Below, piece by piece: positions 44,201 through 53,214 of a stretch of 64,000 bases of DNA. The notes under the pieces were generated by a model that worked only from the letters and a program-made list of their open reading frames with translations, was not told where the DNA came from and did no database searches. The stretch comes from Planctomycetota bacterium (lineage in GTDB: Bacteria > Planctomycetota > UBA1135 > GCA-002686595): NCBI GenBank assembly GCA_020638855.1, contig JACKHT010000008.1, positions 62,001 through 126,000 of the forward strand, given 5' to 3'. The translations under genes and the position numbers were made by a program. Within the stretch, counting starts at the first letter, position 1. Every line of letters starts with the position of its first letter.

Positions 44201-45463
44201 AGCCGGAGCGGAGTTCCTGAACTTGTTGCCGCTGGAGAATTCGACGGGAGTTCAGGCTGGGTCCAGGCAGCTACCCAATTTGGCGAGGTCTTCTTTGTCG
44301 ACAACGGGCGCTATCGCGTGTTCAACCTCAAGGCTGGAACACTCAAGGAGTGGAAGCCTAAGACTGCCGGAGAAATGCCTGAGGGTGCCCGGCTGGTAGC
44401 CTCCTACCGCAATCGCATGGTTCTCGCGCGCACCAAGAAGGACCCGTATGGCCTGTACGCGAGTGCCCACGGCGACCCGTACGATTGGGATGCGCGCAAA
44501 GCACTAGATACCCCCACGGCCGCCTTCCGCGGAATCCGCGAGCGTCGAAACCCAGATGTCGTTACCGCCCTTGCGCCCTTCTATGACGATCGGTTGGTCA
44601 TTGGGGGGTCTAACTCGATCCAGGTTTTCTCAGGGGACCTTTCGACTGAGGGTTCAATCAACCTGTTCACGGACGCCATGGGGATGAGCTTCGGCCTTTC
44701 CTACGCGCTGGGGTCCGATGGCCTCTTGTACTTCTTTGGTAGTCGCGGTGGTGTGTTTGTGATGTCCCCCACCTCCGATGGTCGGGCGAATCCACCCCAA
44801 GAAATTTCCGACTTCACCGTTGGGCGTGAGCTCAAGAGGATTGACCTTTCGAACTACCGACCCCGCCTGGTGTACGATGCTGCCCGTCGCGGTCTTCACC
44901 TGCTGATGGTGTACATAGGCGAGGGCGTGGCCCCCACCGCGTCCCGCCCGCGCCATTGGTTTTGGGACGAAAAGCGCAAAGCCTGGTGGCCGATCACTTA
45001 TTCGGGCTCGCTGGGTGACGTGGTTTCCGCTTGGGAGCAGCGCGGTGAGCTTCTCGATGACCGGGTTATCAACCTAGGTTGGTCGGATGGCAGCGTCCGA
45101 TTCCTGGACGATGGGGCAACCGGAGACGACGGGGAAAAGATCGATTCTTGGGTGCTTCTAGGTCCCATCCTGGCCACCGATGCAGAGATCACGTTCCGCC
45201 GGCTTCAACTAGAGGTGAGCTGGGAGGGTGGCGAGGTGGAATGGTCCACCCATGCGAGCGACGACCCGGAACAGCTAGGGGAAGCCTTGGACAGCGGGCG
45301 GGTCCAGCCTGGTTTCTCCGGACGCATCTCCCTCCAGGGGCGCGGGGCTGCGCTTTGGCTTCGCCTTGGAGGAGCGAACGTCCACCATTCATGGGCCCTC
45401 GGCGAAGTACGGATCGCCGTCGAGCCTGTCGGAATCCGTCATAGCAGAGAGGGAATTTCCTAA
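41213..45463 (+). CDS. Large tail nozzle-like protein with inserted LamG-like domain
   Basis: 1,416 aa from GTG 41213. Residues ~1-300 contain beta-propeller-like repeats (GGFLAAGSSTSGARRAVLWRF). Residues ~305-650 read as a LamG/concanavalin-like lectin domain (FAICFAVRWVD ... MAIITLVQNGSGAFSVRVNG ... EQLEGYLAHRFG). The last ~550 residues again have repeated beta-blade motifs and a C-terminal sandwich. The place after the adaptor fits a podovirus nozzle (gp12-type), which is normally near 800 aa; the LamG insertion would add a glycan-binding module. Confidence 0.6.
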   Translation: MTFRDLDINFPFRGVGQFRLNKDKGNSFAQDAENVLGESPLTGKQQGGQRWGSSQFTNGKVKDGSKVQAGISVSHDRPAFTFAALGKPRGDLFPVPILEDWGLQGTQLDAATDVRTDDQGNSYGLSSSGVVVKRNSAGDVTATAILPTNVLIAPAPRFALQADGGFLAAGSSTSGARRAVLWRFRPDTETDGLFLTFSLELKATSVEAIEIINESSARVAVNSANATAEILTILGIDGEDPTIVQRHSVPYPVGDVAIGPRGTYACCRPNASRGKVPAGDGFVESAVDWTPMDLTNAAERVHAWFEPEFVAGAVDGGRLVRWPDYRLSGDFTVPYDDTDRGLLLAEYTTSDQSQGPLGPTWFQAAAGPNPGVSFWPAEGELRPMRDVDRDNGNALQSSNENVTSFPLRGHKVNAQGTLRGSRGLWPLNDASYKFAICFAVRWVDGAQPGTIWLAGAYRDAGSQAGDATDGLGPSDGYLALTINDDGSATAAQLNGGVALRGPALPGGTVTGAATSHGSTPLRMAIITLVQNGSGAFSVRVNGTSAATGLTVDDSGFVSPTEFLGNRVYYENDAQLSAGFLPGVDSLNGVICAAVTIFGDSSVGVHDVAVSAAEVEQLEGYLAHRFGCAADALDPLHTYHSAPPVGTGSGPSSTATSQALRSPYGIVLKLDPSGEGATWAVAGAGMGFALATDQEGGVFSVGPRSVPPSYPETLLGPVSRTRLRLVDRGVTADWTEPSSGRIRFRDNPVNGDYFTVSDGTSSVTFEFQSGGVATIPGAVVVNPGSGSIYGHVVLCTQALATTSLGNFDAQVEGLDGDSSVDLVIWSKNEPTGVATPIVISCPISNAFALIDGMTASRPFPDGSWQGLARDAYNPLYPYMRLAVDFKGDLYVPWGYSAAANHLTKYRGASGFETWTHPIGGVDSGFTVRSVSVDPNEVDLYPARGPEFAWVASSNEDLSGPADVATQTKLRLISSTSRSGPDRQVTTLVVAGGDVLKISRSGVPELVAAGEFDGSSGWVQAATQFGEVFFVDNGRYRVFNLKAGTLKEWKPKTAGEMPEGARLVASYRNRMVLARTKKDPYGLYASAHGDPYDWDARKALDTPTAAFRGIRERRNPDVVTALAPFYDDRLVIGGSNSIQVFSGDLSTEGSINLFTDAMGMSFGLSYALGSDGLLYFFGSRGGVFVMSPTSDGRANPPQEISDFTVGRELKRIDLSNYRPRLVYDAARRGLHLLMVYIGEGVAPTASRPRHWFWDEKRKAWWPITYSGSLGDVVSAWEQRGELLDDRVINLGWSDGSVRFLDDGATGDDGEKIDSWVLLGPILATDAEITFRRLQLEVSWEGGEVEWSTHASDDPEQLGEALDSGRVQPGFSGRISLQGRGAALWLRLGGANVHHSWALGEVRIAVEPVGIRHSREGIS

Positions 45464-46089
45464 TGTTTGGATCGTTGTTCAATCCGTTGCAAGGTCTTGA
45501 CCTGCTGACCAATAAGAAGGGTCGCGACTCCGCACAGGCTGCCACCCAGGCAGACTACGAGGCTGCTCTTAGGCAGCTGCAGAATGCGCAGGGGATGAGC
45601 CAGCTGTTCTCAGGGCTAGGGTCTGCTCAGCAGGCGCGTGGGCTGCAGGACATTCGAACGGGGTACCAATCCGCAATCCAGCGAACGCGCGCGGGCGCGG
45701 AATCCGCGCGAACGAGCATCGCCCGGCACGGTGCTGGGTCTGAGGGGCGTAGCGCCCTCGCTGTCTATGACCGCGGACTCAACGGGACAAGCGCTGGGGC
45801 CTCTATTGCGAGGGGTGCCCAGGGACGGACGGAGCAATCTTTGACCGAGCTCGAGCGCCTTTTGGCGGAAATGGAAGGGCGCCTGGCCGCCGGCCAGGGG
45901 AGTGCCCTGGCCCAGCAGCGAAATGCCCTCGCCGGCGGATACCAGCAGTCGGGGCAGAATGCACTTTCCACCGCCCGGGCCCTGGCGGAACTCTTCTCGT
46001 CGAAAGAGCATCTGGCTTACAACCCACTGCAGGACATCATTGGAATCACCAGCGCCGTCGGGCAACTCGGGATGGGGGGAATTCTCTAG
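45463..46089 (+). CDS. Internal virion / DNA-ejection-like protein
   Basis: 208 aa, Ala/Gln/Gly/Ser-rich amphipathic helices with few aromatic residues (AATQADYEAALRQLQNAQG). It resembles small ejection proteins of short-tailed phages (gp14-like) by composition and by lying first in a run of three such genes. Function inferred. Confidence 0.6.
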   Translation: MFGSLFNPLQGLDLLTNKKGRDSAQAATQADYEAALRQLQNAQGMSQLFSGLGSAQQARGLQDIRTGYQSAIQRTRAGAESARTSIARHGAGSEGRSALAVYDRGLNGTSAGASIARGAQGRTEQSLTELERLLAEMEGRLAAGQGSALAQQRNALAGGYQQSGQNALSTARALAELFSSKEHLAYNPLQDIIGITSAVGQLGMGGIL

Positions 46090-47753
46090 TGAAGCTATTC
46101 ACTTTCCATCATGGCAACTCATCCCTCCAGGGGTTGCAGGGAGTTGGAAGCGCCCTGCAGAATGCCGCAGCCTCGGCCGCTCAGGTCAGAGATCAGGCCA
46201 TCCGGGCCAAGTATGCCCAGGCGAGGCTCGCCGAGCAGCAACAAGCGCTCAGCAAGCAGGTTTCTCAAACCCTCGCGCAGGACGAGCAGCAAAAGCAGCT
46301 GGAGGCCGAGCGCTTGGCCACGGCGGATATCGCTGGAATGGTGATTCGTGGTGAAGACCTTTCCACGGTTTCCCCCGATCGTATTCGCCAGGCATTCTCG
46401 GCAATGGACCCGAACACGGTCACTTCGTTGACCCAAGTTGCTTCGAAGCAGGCTGAGGCCAGGCAACGGGCGCGCGAGCAGCTGATCAAGGAAGGTCGCC
46501 AAACATCCCTGTTTCAGGCAGCCAAAAATGGGTTCATCAACCCCGATGAAGTAGCCATTGCTTCGAAAATTGCAGAGGACACAGGGGACGATTCCATGCT
46601 CAAGGCTTTGGAGCAAAAGTCCAATGCCTACCAGGAGCGGGTCAGCGAAGTCTCGCGCACCAAGGCAACACTTACGGCGCTCAAGAACTCCCCCACATTC
46701 ATGGGCGAGCTTGACCGCCGCCAATACCAGGCATTTCAGCGCGCCGAGGACATGCTCTCTTCCATGGAAAATGGAAACGTCCTCGACGACCAAAAGTACT
46801 CAGAGGTCCAAAACCTGATCATGGAAGCGAGAACCCCAACCGATGTTCTCGACGAACGAAACAGGCTTCGCTCTCAGGTCGAAGAGCAGCAATGGCTGCT
46901 CAACCGGTACCAGGAGAAGCAAATGGGCCTTCCGATGGTTACCGACTCTCTCGGCAACCCCGTTGGTGCACCGTCGGGGCTGGCGGGCCGCTTTGGGGAG
47001 GGGTCTTCGGTTCCCCAGAGTTTCCCCGCTGGCCCCAACGGTGTCCCCCCGTCGGAGTTCTCAGGCAAATCGATCCGGCATTACAGCCAGATCCCCCAGG
47101 AGCGCCAGGTCGAGGTCTCCAACGGCATGCGGCAATTCGCCCTTGATGTCATCGATGAAGCTGGATTGCCCGCATCCGAGATTGATCCCGAGGTAATGAT
47201 GGGCGCCTTGCAAGGGCTGGCTCGCGATGTGTACAAAGTCGACATCCCCGCTTCCCAGTTGATGGATTTTGCGTACCGGGCCAACGGGCAGCGCGGAGGG
47301 GCGGCGGGATATGGGCAGGAACCGGTTCAGTACAGCACCGATCCGCGCGCGGCAGCCATGCGTGAAATGCGGAAGGTAATTCGGGCTGAAGATGGCAGCC
47401 CAGTCGAAATCGCCCGCAAGCTGGGGATCAAGCTGCAGGACATGCAGGTCGTCGCCAACAACCCGCAAGACCTTCCGGCTGATTGGAAGTTCGACCCCCT
47501 GCCCGGCGAAGAGCAGCGAGGCGTGGACGATGCAAACATCCCGATTCCTCCGGGCCTTCCCGGGTTGCTCGAGATCACCCAAGGCGGGTTCAAGCCAAAC
47601 CTCGATCAGCCTGGGTTCTCGCGCGACCTGTCGGCCGGCAACAACGAAGCGCCCCCCATCGATGAAATTGCGCGCCGTGTTGGAAGGAAGGCCAAAGAGA
47701 TTTTCTCTAAGCCCGGTCGCCGGCCAGGAGATCCGCGCAGGAACAAGAAGTAA
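46089..47753 (+). CDS. Internal virion / DNA-ejection-like protein
   Basis: 554 aa from GTG 46089 (TAGTG overlap). The first ~270 residues are Gln/Ala/Glu-rich coiled coil (YAQARLAEQQQALSKQVSQ). Then a Pro/Gly-rich segment, and mixed C-terminal domains ending in a basic tail (RRPGDPRRNKK). Second of three candidate ejection proteins. Confidence 0.6.
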   Translation: MKLFTFHHGNSSLQGLQGVGSALQNAAASAAQVRDQAIRAKYAQARLAEQQQALSKQVSQTLAQDEQQKQLEAERLATADIAGMVIRGEDLSTVSPDRIRQAFSAMDPNTVTSLTQVASKQAEARQRAREQLIKEGRQTSLFQAAKNGFINPDEVAIASKIAEDTGDDSMLKALEQKSNAYQERVSEVSRTKATLTALKNSPTFMGELDRRQYQAFQRAEDMLSSMENGNVLDDQKYSEVQNLIMEARTPTDVLDERNRLRSQVEEQQWLLNRYQEKQMGLPMVTDSLGNPVGAPSGLAGRFGEGSSVPQSFPAGPNGVPPSEFSGKSIRHYSQIPQERQVEVSNGMRQFALDVIDEAGLPASEIDPEVMMGALQGLARDVYKVDIPASQLMDFAYRANGQRGGAAGYGQEPVQYSTDPRAAAMREMRKVIRAEDGSPVEIARKLGIKLQDMQVVANNPQDLPADWKFDPLPGEEQRGVDDANIPIPPGLPGLLEITQGGFKPNLDQPGFSRDLSAGNNEAPPIDEIARRVGRKAKEIFSKPGRRPGDPRRNKK

Positions 47754-47756
47754 GCC

Positions 47757-50700
47757 ATGGAGCCGCAAAACGCAGAAGGCGCAAACACCCTCGAGCGGTT
47801 CTTAAAGGTCACAGAGCCCTACGGCTTACCCTCGGCCTTTGGGAAAGACGAGCTAGGGCTTGGATTTATCCAGAGATCACTACCCGTCTACGGGGCGGCA
47901 AAAACCTACAAGCAGCTGAATGCTGTTGATGAGGCCATGCAGGCCTACCAGCAAGACAAGGCGGACGACCAACAGGTGCGGTTGCTGCAAAACTACTTCG
48001 ACCAGCTTGGCCGTACGAAGTCCTTTGGTGGAAAAGTTGGCGACATCGCGTCAGGAACACTTTCATTTCTCGGAGACTTTGTTGTCGGGAATGAAATTGG
48101 TCGTGGCGCGCTCAAGTTGGCTAACGTGGCGGGAAAGGGAGCGCTGGCGGCCAGCGTAATGGCCAAGATGGATGAGGCCGGAATCCTTGGAGGAGTCGGC
48201 AAGACCTTGGTGGCTGGGGCAGCTGGACAGGCAGGCATGGATCTCGCTGGAGCGATCGTGAACCAGGCTGGCCCCACACTTGCGAGCGCAAAGCGCGAAC
48301 AGGTGGCCCGCGCCTACATTGCACACAACCAAGAGAACAAGCTGGTTGTAAAGGCACTTGAGAATGCGCCAACCGTTGCAAGCCTCCTGCCTAAGGCGTT
48401 CCTGAACGGGGTATTTGAACGCGGAAGTGAGATGGCGGGATCCTTCCTGTTCAAGCTGCCTAAAGAGGGAAGGCTCGCGGCTTTTTCCCACTTCCTCACG
48501 ATGAAGGTGGCGGACCAAAAAGGTATCGCCTACGCCCAAAAAGTTCTCAACACCGCCGGCCTCAATGGCATCGTGGAAGAGCTCGGCGAAGAGGTCTACA
48601 ACGCCATTTTGAATGACGTGACCGCTGCAATCTCGAATGGCCGCCTGGCAGATCCCGGCCAGTTGCAACAGCTGACTGATCTCGAGAATGCCGCCGTCAT
48701 GGTACTCGGTGTTTCCGTAACGATGGTGGGCGCCCAGGTGGCGGCCGGCGCAGCCGGGCGAGCAGCCGGCAAGGTCCATGAGGCTGTGGGAAGCGATGGC
48801 TCCCACCAGGCGCCATCAGATCGGCCTGCGGAGCCCCCCAGCCCCGTTGAGGTCCCGCCCGAAGCCGCCGTCGGCGCGCCGCCGGCCAGCGTGCCCAATG
48901 AGCCCCAGACGGGCCCGCCGCTTCCCACAGGATCGACCGCGTTTTTCCAGCCTGATCCCAATCTCCCACCGCGCGAGACAACCCCGGATCAGGCCGTAGG
49001 TGGCACTGCCGACCAGGCCTCGGGGATCGATCAATACCGAGGTCAAATCCCCGGAGCCATTATCACGGGCGGCCCAACAACTGCGCCCGCGGGTAGCAAC
49101 CTGGACTACCTAGGACGAGGGCTCTTTGGTTCGCTAGAGGGTCCCGCAAAAGGAAAGCACACCATCGACGACGTTATGAAGTTGATGGAAGAAACGCTCA
49201 CAGCCTTCGATCGGGTGATCGGGTTCAAGTATGGGCGTACCGCACGCGGGACAGGCAAGCGAACCCTGGGTACCTGGCACAGCGGAGAATCCGTTCTTCG
49301 GGTTCGAGAGGCTGGCAACTTGAGCGTTGCTGCCCACGAGCTCGGCCACGCCTTTGAAACCTTCCTGGTCGGCACTGATCAGCTTTGGAAGAAGGGAACA
49401 AAGAAGGTCCCCGCGCCTGTCCTCAATGAGGTTCTTCGGCTTGGGTATGGGCAAGCCAAGGTGCAGGGTTTCTACCAAAAAAACCAGCAGCGCCATGGGA
49501 AGGAAGGCTTTGCGGAGTTCATCGCGGGCTACCTGCTTGGCAATCCGCACCTTGGCTCGCCGAATACCGTCCAATGGTTTGAGAGGCTTGCTCCGCCGGA
49601 GTTGCTCAAGAAGATTCGCAAAATGCAGGCCGCATTTCAGGCGTATGCCAAGGACGGAGCGGTTGGTATGGGCCTCGCGTCAATTGGCGACCCATCTCTT
49701 GGTCGGCAAGCCCTCGACCTGGCGACACGGCGCGTTGCGAGGAATCGCTTCAAGCGCAACTTTCTTCGCAACTGGTGGGAAGAGCTCGAGGCCTTTGTGG
49801 AGATCACCAGGGAGGCGGAAAAAGCAAAACAGGCCCTCAAAAAAGGGAGGCTCACCCCAAGTGAAGATGTTGGAAAGATGGCCCAAGTTTATCGTGGGCG
49901 CGCAACTTCCATATTGAACCATTGGCTGAAACGCGAAATGACCAACATCTATGGTCACCGCGTCGGCGACCCGCTCGAGGCAATCAAGCCATTGATCAAG
50001 GGGATGGGCAAAAAGTTCGACGTTTACCTATTGGCCAGGAGAACCCAAGCCGAAGAGGCGGCAGCCAAGCGAGATCGGCGACAGCCGCGCGAATTGGCTC
50101 TTTCGCCAGAGATTGCGAACGCCGTTGTGAAGGAGCTCCAGAGCGAATTTCCCCATGTCGAGGATGCGGCGCAGGCGGTGTACCGATGGACCCAGCAGGG
50201 AAACGACTATGTGGCCCAGTGCTCCCCAATCCTCGCCGAGCACATTGCATCAATCGAGGCAGGCGACGTTGGCAACTACATTCCGGAGAAGCGAGTTCTT
50301 GATGGAATCCGAAGGGCGTCGAGCGGTGTCACTAGCGCCGACATGCAGCGCGGAACCGTGACCAGAAGGCTTGTTGGTAGCTATCGCCGAGTGAAGGATC
50401 CGCTTGCCTCTCTGCTCGCGCAAATGGAAAATCGCGTCCAGAAAGCCCATGAGCGCGCGCTTGCGGAGGCTGCAATCTCCCTGGGTACAACTTATGGGCT
50501 CGGTCAGTTTGTGGAGCGTGTGGATGTCGATCGGTACCTGGCGGCGAACCCGAAAGTGGGCGAGGTTGTTGGGAAGATGCTATCCGTCCTTGGGGTGAAG
50601 AATGCCCTAGGATCGCCGGTGGCGTCAGAAGCAAAGGCCAAGATTCTTCAAGCCCTTGCAGAGGGAAAGCTGGAGGTGCTCCGGCGCTACTACCCAAACG

Positions 50701-52697
50701 CCGATTTGACTCACATCGATGTCATGGGCATTTGGGAGCAAGCTGTCACCTTCTTTGTGCCTTCCTGGACGCCGAAGGGGTCTGACGATCCTGTCATGCC
50801 GATCATCATGAACAATCCTCAGACCGGTGGGCGTGAGCTGCGCTACTACTCCCTCGACGTGGATTTGTACAAGGCCTTGACGGGGCTCGATACGCCGCGA
50901 ATCAACAACTGGCTGTACAACCTGGTCATTGCAACGCCTAAGCGCATTGCCACCATGGGTATCACTGGGCTTTCCTACACCTTTGGAATGCTCTACAACC
51001 CAACGCGAGACCTGCAGACTCTCTACATGAACACCCGAACCAACGCCAATGTTGCGGAGATTTTCATGCAGTGGGTGCAGAGCCAAGCGATTTCATTTGC
51101 TGACGCGATCAAGGCGGAAATCCTTGGCCTTCCATTCGAAAAGATGAGCGAGCAGTACAAAGCGTACCACCGGCTCCATCTTGGAATGTCATCCCGAATG
51201 GGTGCGGACTTACGCCAGGCCAAAAAGCGGGTTCGAACAATCCAGGGCTACAACTTCCGAACCGCCACCGGCTGGGTGGAGTTCCTATCGGCGATGGTTG
51301 ACAAATACCAGGAAGTCATCCAAGCCCCAGAGCGTGGCACCAGGATGGCCGAGATAGTGCTACTTGCGAAGGAGAAGGGAATTGCCCTCAAGGATATTGG
51401 CCTGACGATCAAGCACCACGAGGCTGTAGACCTTGCGTTTGCTGGCGCCCGGGCTGGAGTTGACTTCAATGCCGGTGGTAGTTTGTCACGCGCGATCAAT
51501 ACCGCCGTTCCGTTCTTCAATGTTCAGTTTCAGGGTCCTCGCGCGACCATCGAGGCTGTAAAGAATCGTCCCGCTCGGGCGCTGATTCGCGCCGCCGGCC
51601 TATTGACGATGCCCACCCTTGCGCTGTGGTGGCTCAACAAGGACGAAGAGTGGTACCAAGCGCTCAGCGTTGAAGAGCGTCAGCGGTACTGGCATATCGA
51701 CATCGGCGGGCGCAACATCGTCCGCATTCCGCGGGCTTTCGAGATTGGAGCCCTGACCTGTGCCCCTGCCGAGCTCTTGGCCGACGCCTTCTACCGCGAA
51801 GATCCTCAGGGTGCGAAAGAGTACTTCGGGACAATCTTCAAGGTGGCGAACCAGTCCATGGGAGAGCTCGCCGATGCCACTCCGTTGGGAATGGTTCCAA
51901 ACCCACTTGCATCGGTCACTTCCGACCAGAACTTCTTCCAATCGGCAATCAAGGCTGGGCAGCGATGGACACCCGTGATCCCTGGGGTGGTGATCGAGCA
52001 GCTCGCCAATCGTCGCTTCTACTGGGGCACCCCAATCGTTACGCGAGCAAATGAGCGCAAGTGGGCCCCCGACCAGTATTCCGACTTCACCAGCCGGGCC
52101 GCGATTCGACTGGGTAGGGCAACCGGCCTATCCCCCCAGAGAATCGACCACGCAGTCAACTACCTATTTGGATCTACCGGTAGGTCTTTGGTCGGCGCTT
52201 TTGGCCAAGGGGACGTGGACATCAACTTTGAGCGCGACATTTCGGACAATGCCTTTCTGGGGCGCATGTTCAAGACTGGCGGCAAGTTCGCGTACTCCGA
52301 CAACGCCAGGAAGGTCTACGACGCCTATGAAGCGGCGGATAAGGACTTTGCGAGTGGTCGGGAAGATACGGAAACCAAGAAAGCCAAACGCATCCTTCTG
52401 CAGCGCACCACAAAGCTAATGACGGCCCTTGCATACATTCGCTCGCGCACCGAAAGCATCGATGAGCGATACAAACTAAGCAAGGAGATCGACACCTTTG
52501 CAAAGCAGAGCTTGGGAGAAGTGGACGGCTTATCAAAAGGCCCTGGAGGATCGAACGATAGCGCCGATCGTGCCGGGCGCATTCGCGCAGCTGCCGAAGT
52601 TGTCCAAAAGCGGTTTAGAGAAGCCGAGCAACTTAAAGCTGCCGTTGTTGCGCGAATGCAACAGCGCAGACAAGGAGAGGCAGCGGCGGCTCGCTAG
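47757..52697 (+). CDS. Giant internal virion protein with metallopeptidase-like motif
   Basis: 1,646 aa. N-terminal ~300 residues are helical with Gly/Ala hydrophobic stretches; ~340-440 is a Pro-rich linker; residues ~500-620 contain NLSVAAHELGHAFETF, an HExxH zinc-peptidase signature, with EGFAEFIAGYLLG (a plausible third ligand Glu) about 60 residues later. The rest is long helical segments, including HTIQGY/GWVEFLSAMVDKYQEV-type blocks typical of large polyvalent proteins. It is probably ejected with DNA. The peptidase could cut envelope or host defence proteins. No lysozyme motif was found. Confidence 0.6.
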   Translation: MEPQNAEGANTLERFLKVTEPYGLPSAFGKDELGLGFIQRSLPVYGAAKTYKQLNAVDEAMQAYQQDKADDQQVRLLQNYFDQLGRTKSFGGKVGDIASGTLSFLGDFVVGNEIGRGALKLANVAGKGALAASVMAKMDEAGILGGVGKTLVAGAAGQAGMDLAGAIVNQAGPTLASAKREQVARAYIAHNQENKLVVKALENAPTVASLLPKAFLNGVFERGSEMAGSFLFKLPKEGRLAAFSHFLTMKVADQKGIAYAQKVLNTAGLNGIVEELGEEVYNAILNDVTAAISNGRLADPGQLQQLTDLENAAVMVLGVSVTMVGAQVAAGAAGRAAGKVHEAVGSDGSHQAPSDRPAEPPSPVEVPPEAAVGAPPASVPNEPQTGPPLPTGSTAFFQPDPNLPPRETTPDQAVGGTADQASGIDQYRGQIPGAIITGGPTTAPAGSNLDYLGRGLFGSLEGPAKGKHTIDDVMKLMEETLTAFDRVIGFKYGRTARGTGKRTLGTWHSGESVLRVREAGNLSVAAHELGHAFETFLVGTDQLWKKGTKKVPAPVLNEVLRLGYGQAKVQGFYQKNQQRHGKEGFAEFIAGYLLGNPHLGSPNTVQWFERLAPPELLKKIRKMQAAFQAYAKDGAVGMGLASIGDPSLGRQALDLATRRVARNRFKRNFLRNWWEELEAFVEITREAEKAKQALKKGRLTPSEDVGKMAQVYRGRATSILNHWLKREMTNIYGHRVGDPLEAIKPLIKGMGKKFDVYLLARRTQAEEAAAKRDRRQPRELALSPEIANAVVKELQSEFPHVEDAAQAVYRWTQQGNDYVAQCSPILAEHIASIEAGDVGNYIPEKRVLDGIRRASSGVTSADMQRGTVTRRLVGSYRRVKDPLASLLAQMENRVQKAHERALAEAAISLGTTYGLGQFVERVDVDRYLAANPKVGEVVGKMLSVLGVKNALGSPVASEAKAKILQALAEGKLEVLRRYYPNADLTHIDVMGIWEQAVTFFVPSWTPKGSDDPVMPIIMNNPQTGGRELRYYSLDVDLYKALTGLDTPRINNWLYNLVIATPKRIATMGITGLSYTFGMLYNPTRDLQTLYMNTRTNANVAEIFMQWVQSQAISFADAIKAEILGLPFEKMSEQYKAYHRLHLGMSSRMGADLRQAKKRVRTIQGYNFRTATGWVEFLSAMVDKYQEVIQAPERGTRMAEIVLLAKEKGIALKDIGLTIKHHEAVDLAFAGARAGVDFNAGGSLSRAINTAVPFFNVQFQGPRATIEAVKNRPARALIRAAGLLTMPTLALWWLNKDEEWYQALSVEERQRYWHIDIGGRNIVRIPRAFEIGALTCAPAELLADAFYREDPQGAKEYFGTIFKVANQSMGELADATPLGMVPNPLASVTSDQNFFQSAIKAGQRWTPVIPGVVIEQLANRRFYWGTPIVTRANERKWAPDQYSDFTSRAAIRLGRATGLSPQRIDHAVNYLFGSTGRSLVGAFGQGDVDINFERDISDNAFLGRMFKTGGKFAYSDNARKVYDAYEAADKDFASGREDTETKKAKRILLQRTTKLMTALAYIRSRTESIDERYKLSKEIDTFAKQSLGEVDGLSKGPGGSNDSADRAGRIRAAAEVVQKRFREAEQLKAAVVARMQQRRQGEAAAAR

Positions 52698-52698
52698 G

Positions 52699-53214
52699 GT
52701 GATCTGCGAGGACCTTCCGACTGTTGCGCGCTTGATGTTCTCCGAACGGAAGGCGCTTGAGTATCTTCCTCGATTCTACAAGCGCGGGAAGGTTTCTTGC
52801 GCCAGGTGTCTTCGCCGGGGTGGGATTGGGTGGTGGTGCAAGGAGACTGACGATCCATCCTATTTCCACCTGCAATGCTCGAAGTGCCATTGGGGATGGC
52901 CCAAGAACTACGACCTCTGCCGAACCGACCAACGCATCTACCTGTCAAACCTACTGCGCGCAATATGGGCATACGGCATGTCCGATGGGCCGGGTCGAGC
53001 AATCGCTGTGCTCGAGAACCTCGATGGAATGTTCGAAGCGAAGGTGAATCTTCCAGCCGGCGCGCTCGACATCAAGCGCCGCAGGTACTACGCCTTAGCC
53101 GAGGGGGTCTGGTGGGCGGCCGGCATCGCTCCACCAATCGACAGAATTGGTGAGGTGGCGCCGCTGCAGTCAACCGATTGGTGGGGCAACCGCAGCGACG
53201 CCCATAGAGCCTAG
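52699..53214 (+). CDS. Zinc-finger phage protein at the end of the structural operon
   Basis: 171 aa from GTG 52699, one base after the preceding stop; an ATG at 52498 gives a longer frame that overlaps the giant gene's coding end and is less likely. CARCLRRGGIGWWC and LQCSKCHWGW form a plausible C4 zinc site. The C-terminal half is helical. It overlaps the convergent esterase gene by 4 bases. Function unknown. Confidence 0.55.
   Translation: MICEDLPTVARLMFSERKALEYLPRFYKRGKVSCARCLRRGGIGWWCKETDDPSYFHLQCSKCHWGWPKNYDLCRTDQRIYLSNLLRAIWAYGMSDGPGRAIAVLENLDGMFEAKVNLPAGALDIKRRRYYALAEGVWWAAGIAPPIDRIGEVAPLQSTDWWGNRSDAHRA

Noticed and set aside
28510..53214. Diversity-generating retroelement variable region in tail genes
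   Set aside because: No reverse transcriptase gene and no template repeat were found.
52498..53214. Longer form of the zinc-finger gene starting at ATG 52498
   Set aside because: This would overlap the giant virion gene by 200 bases. GTG 52699 directly after that gene's stop is simpler.
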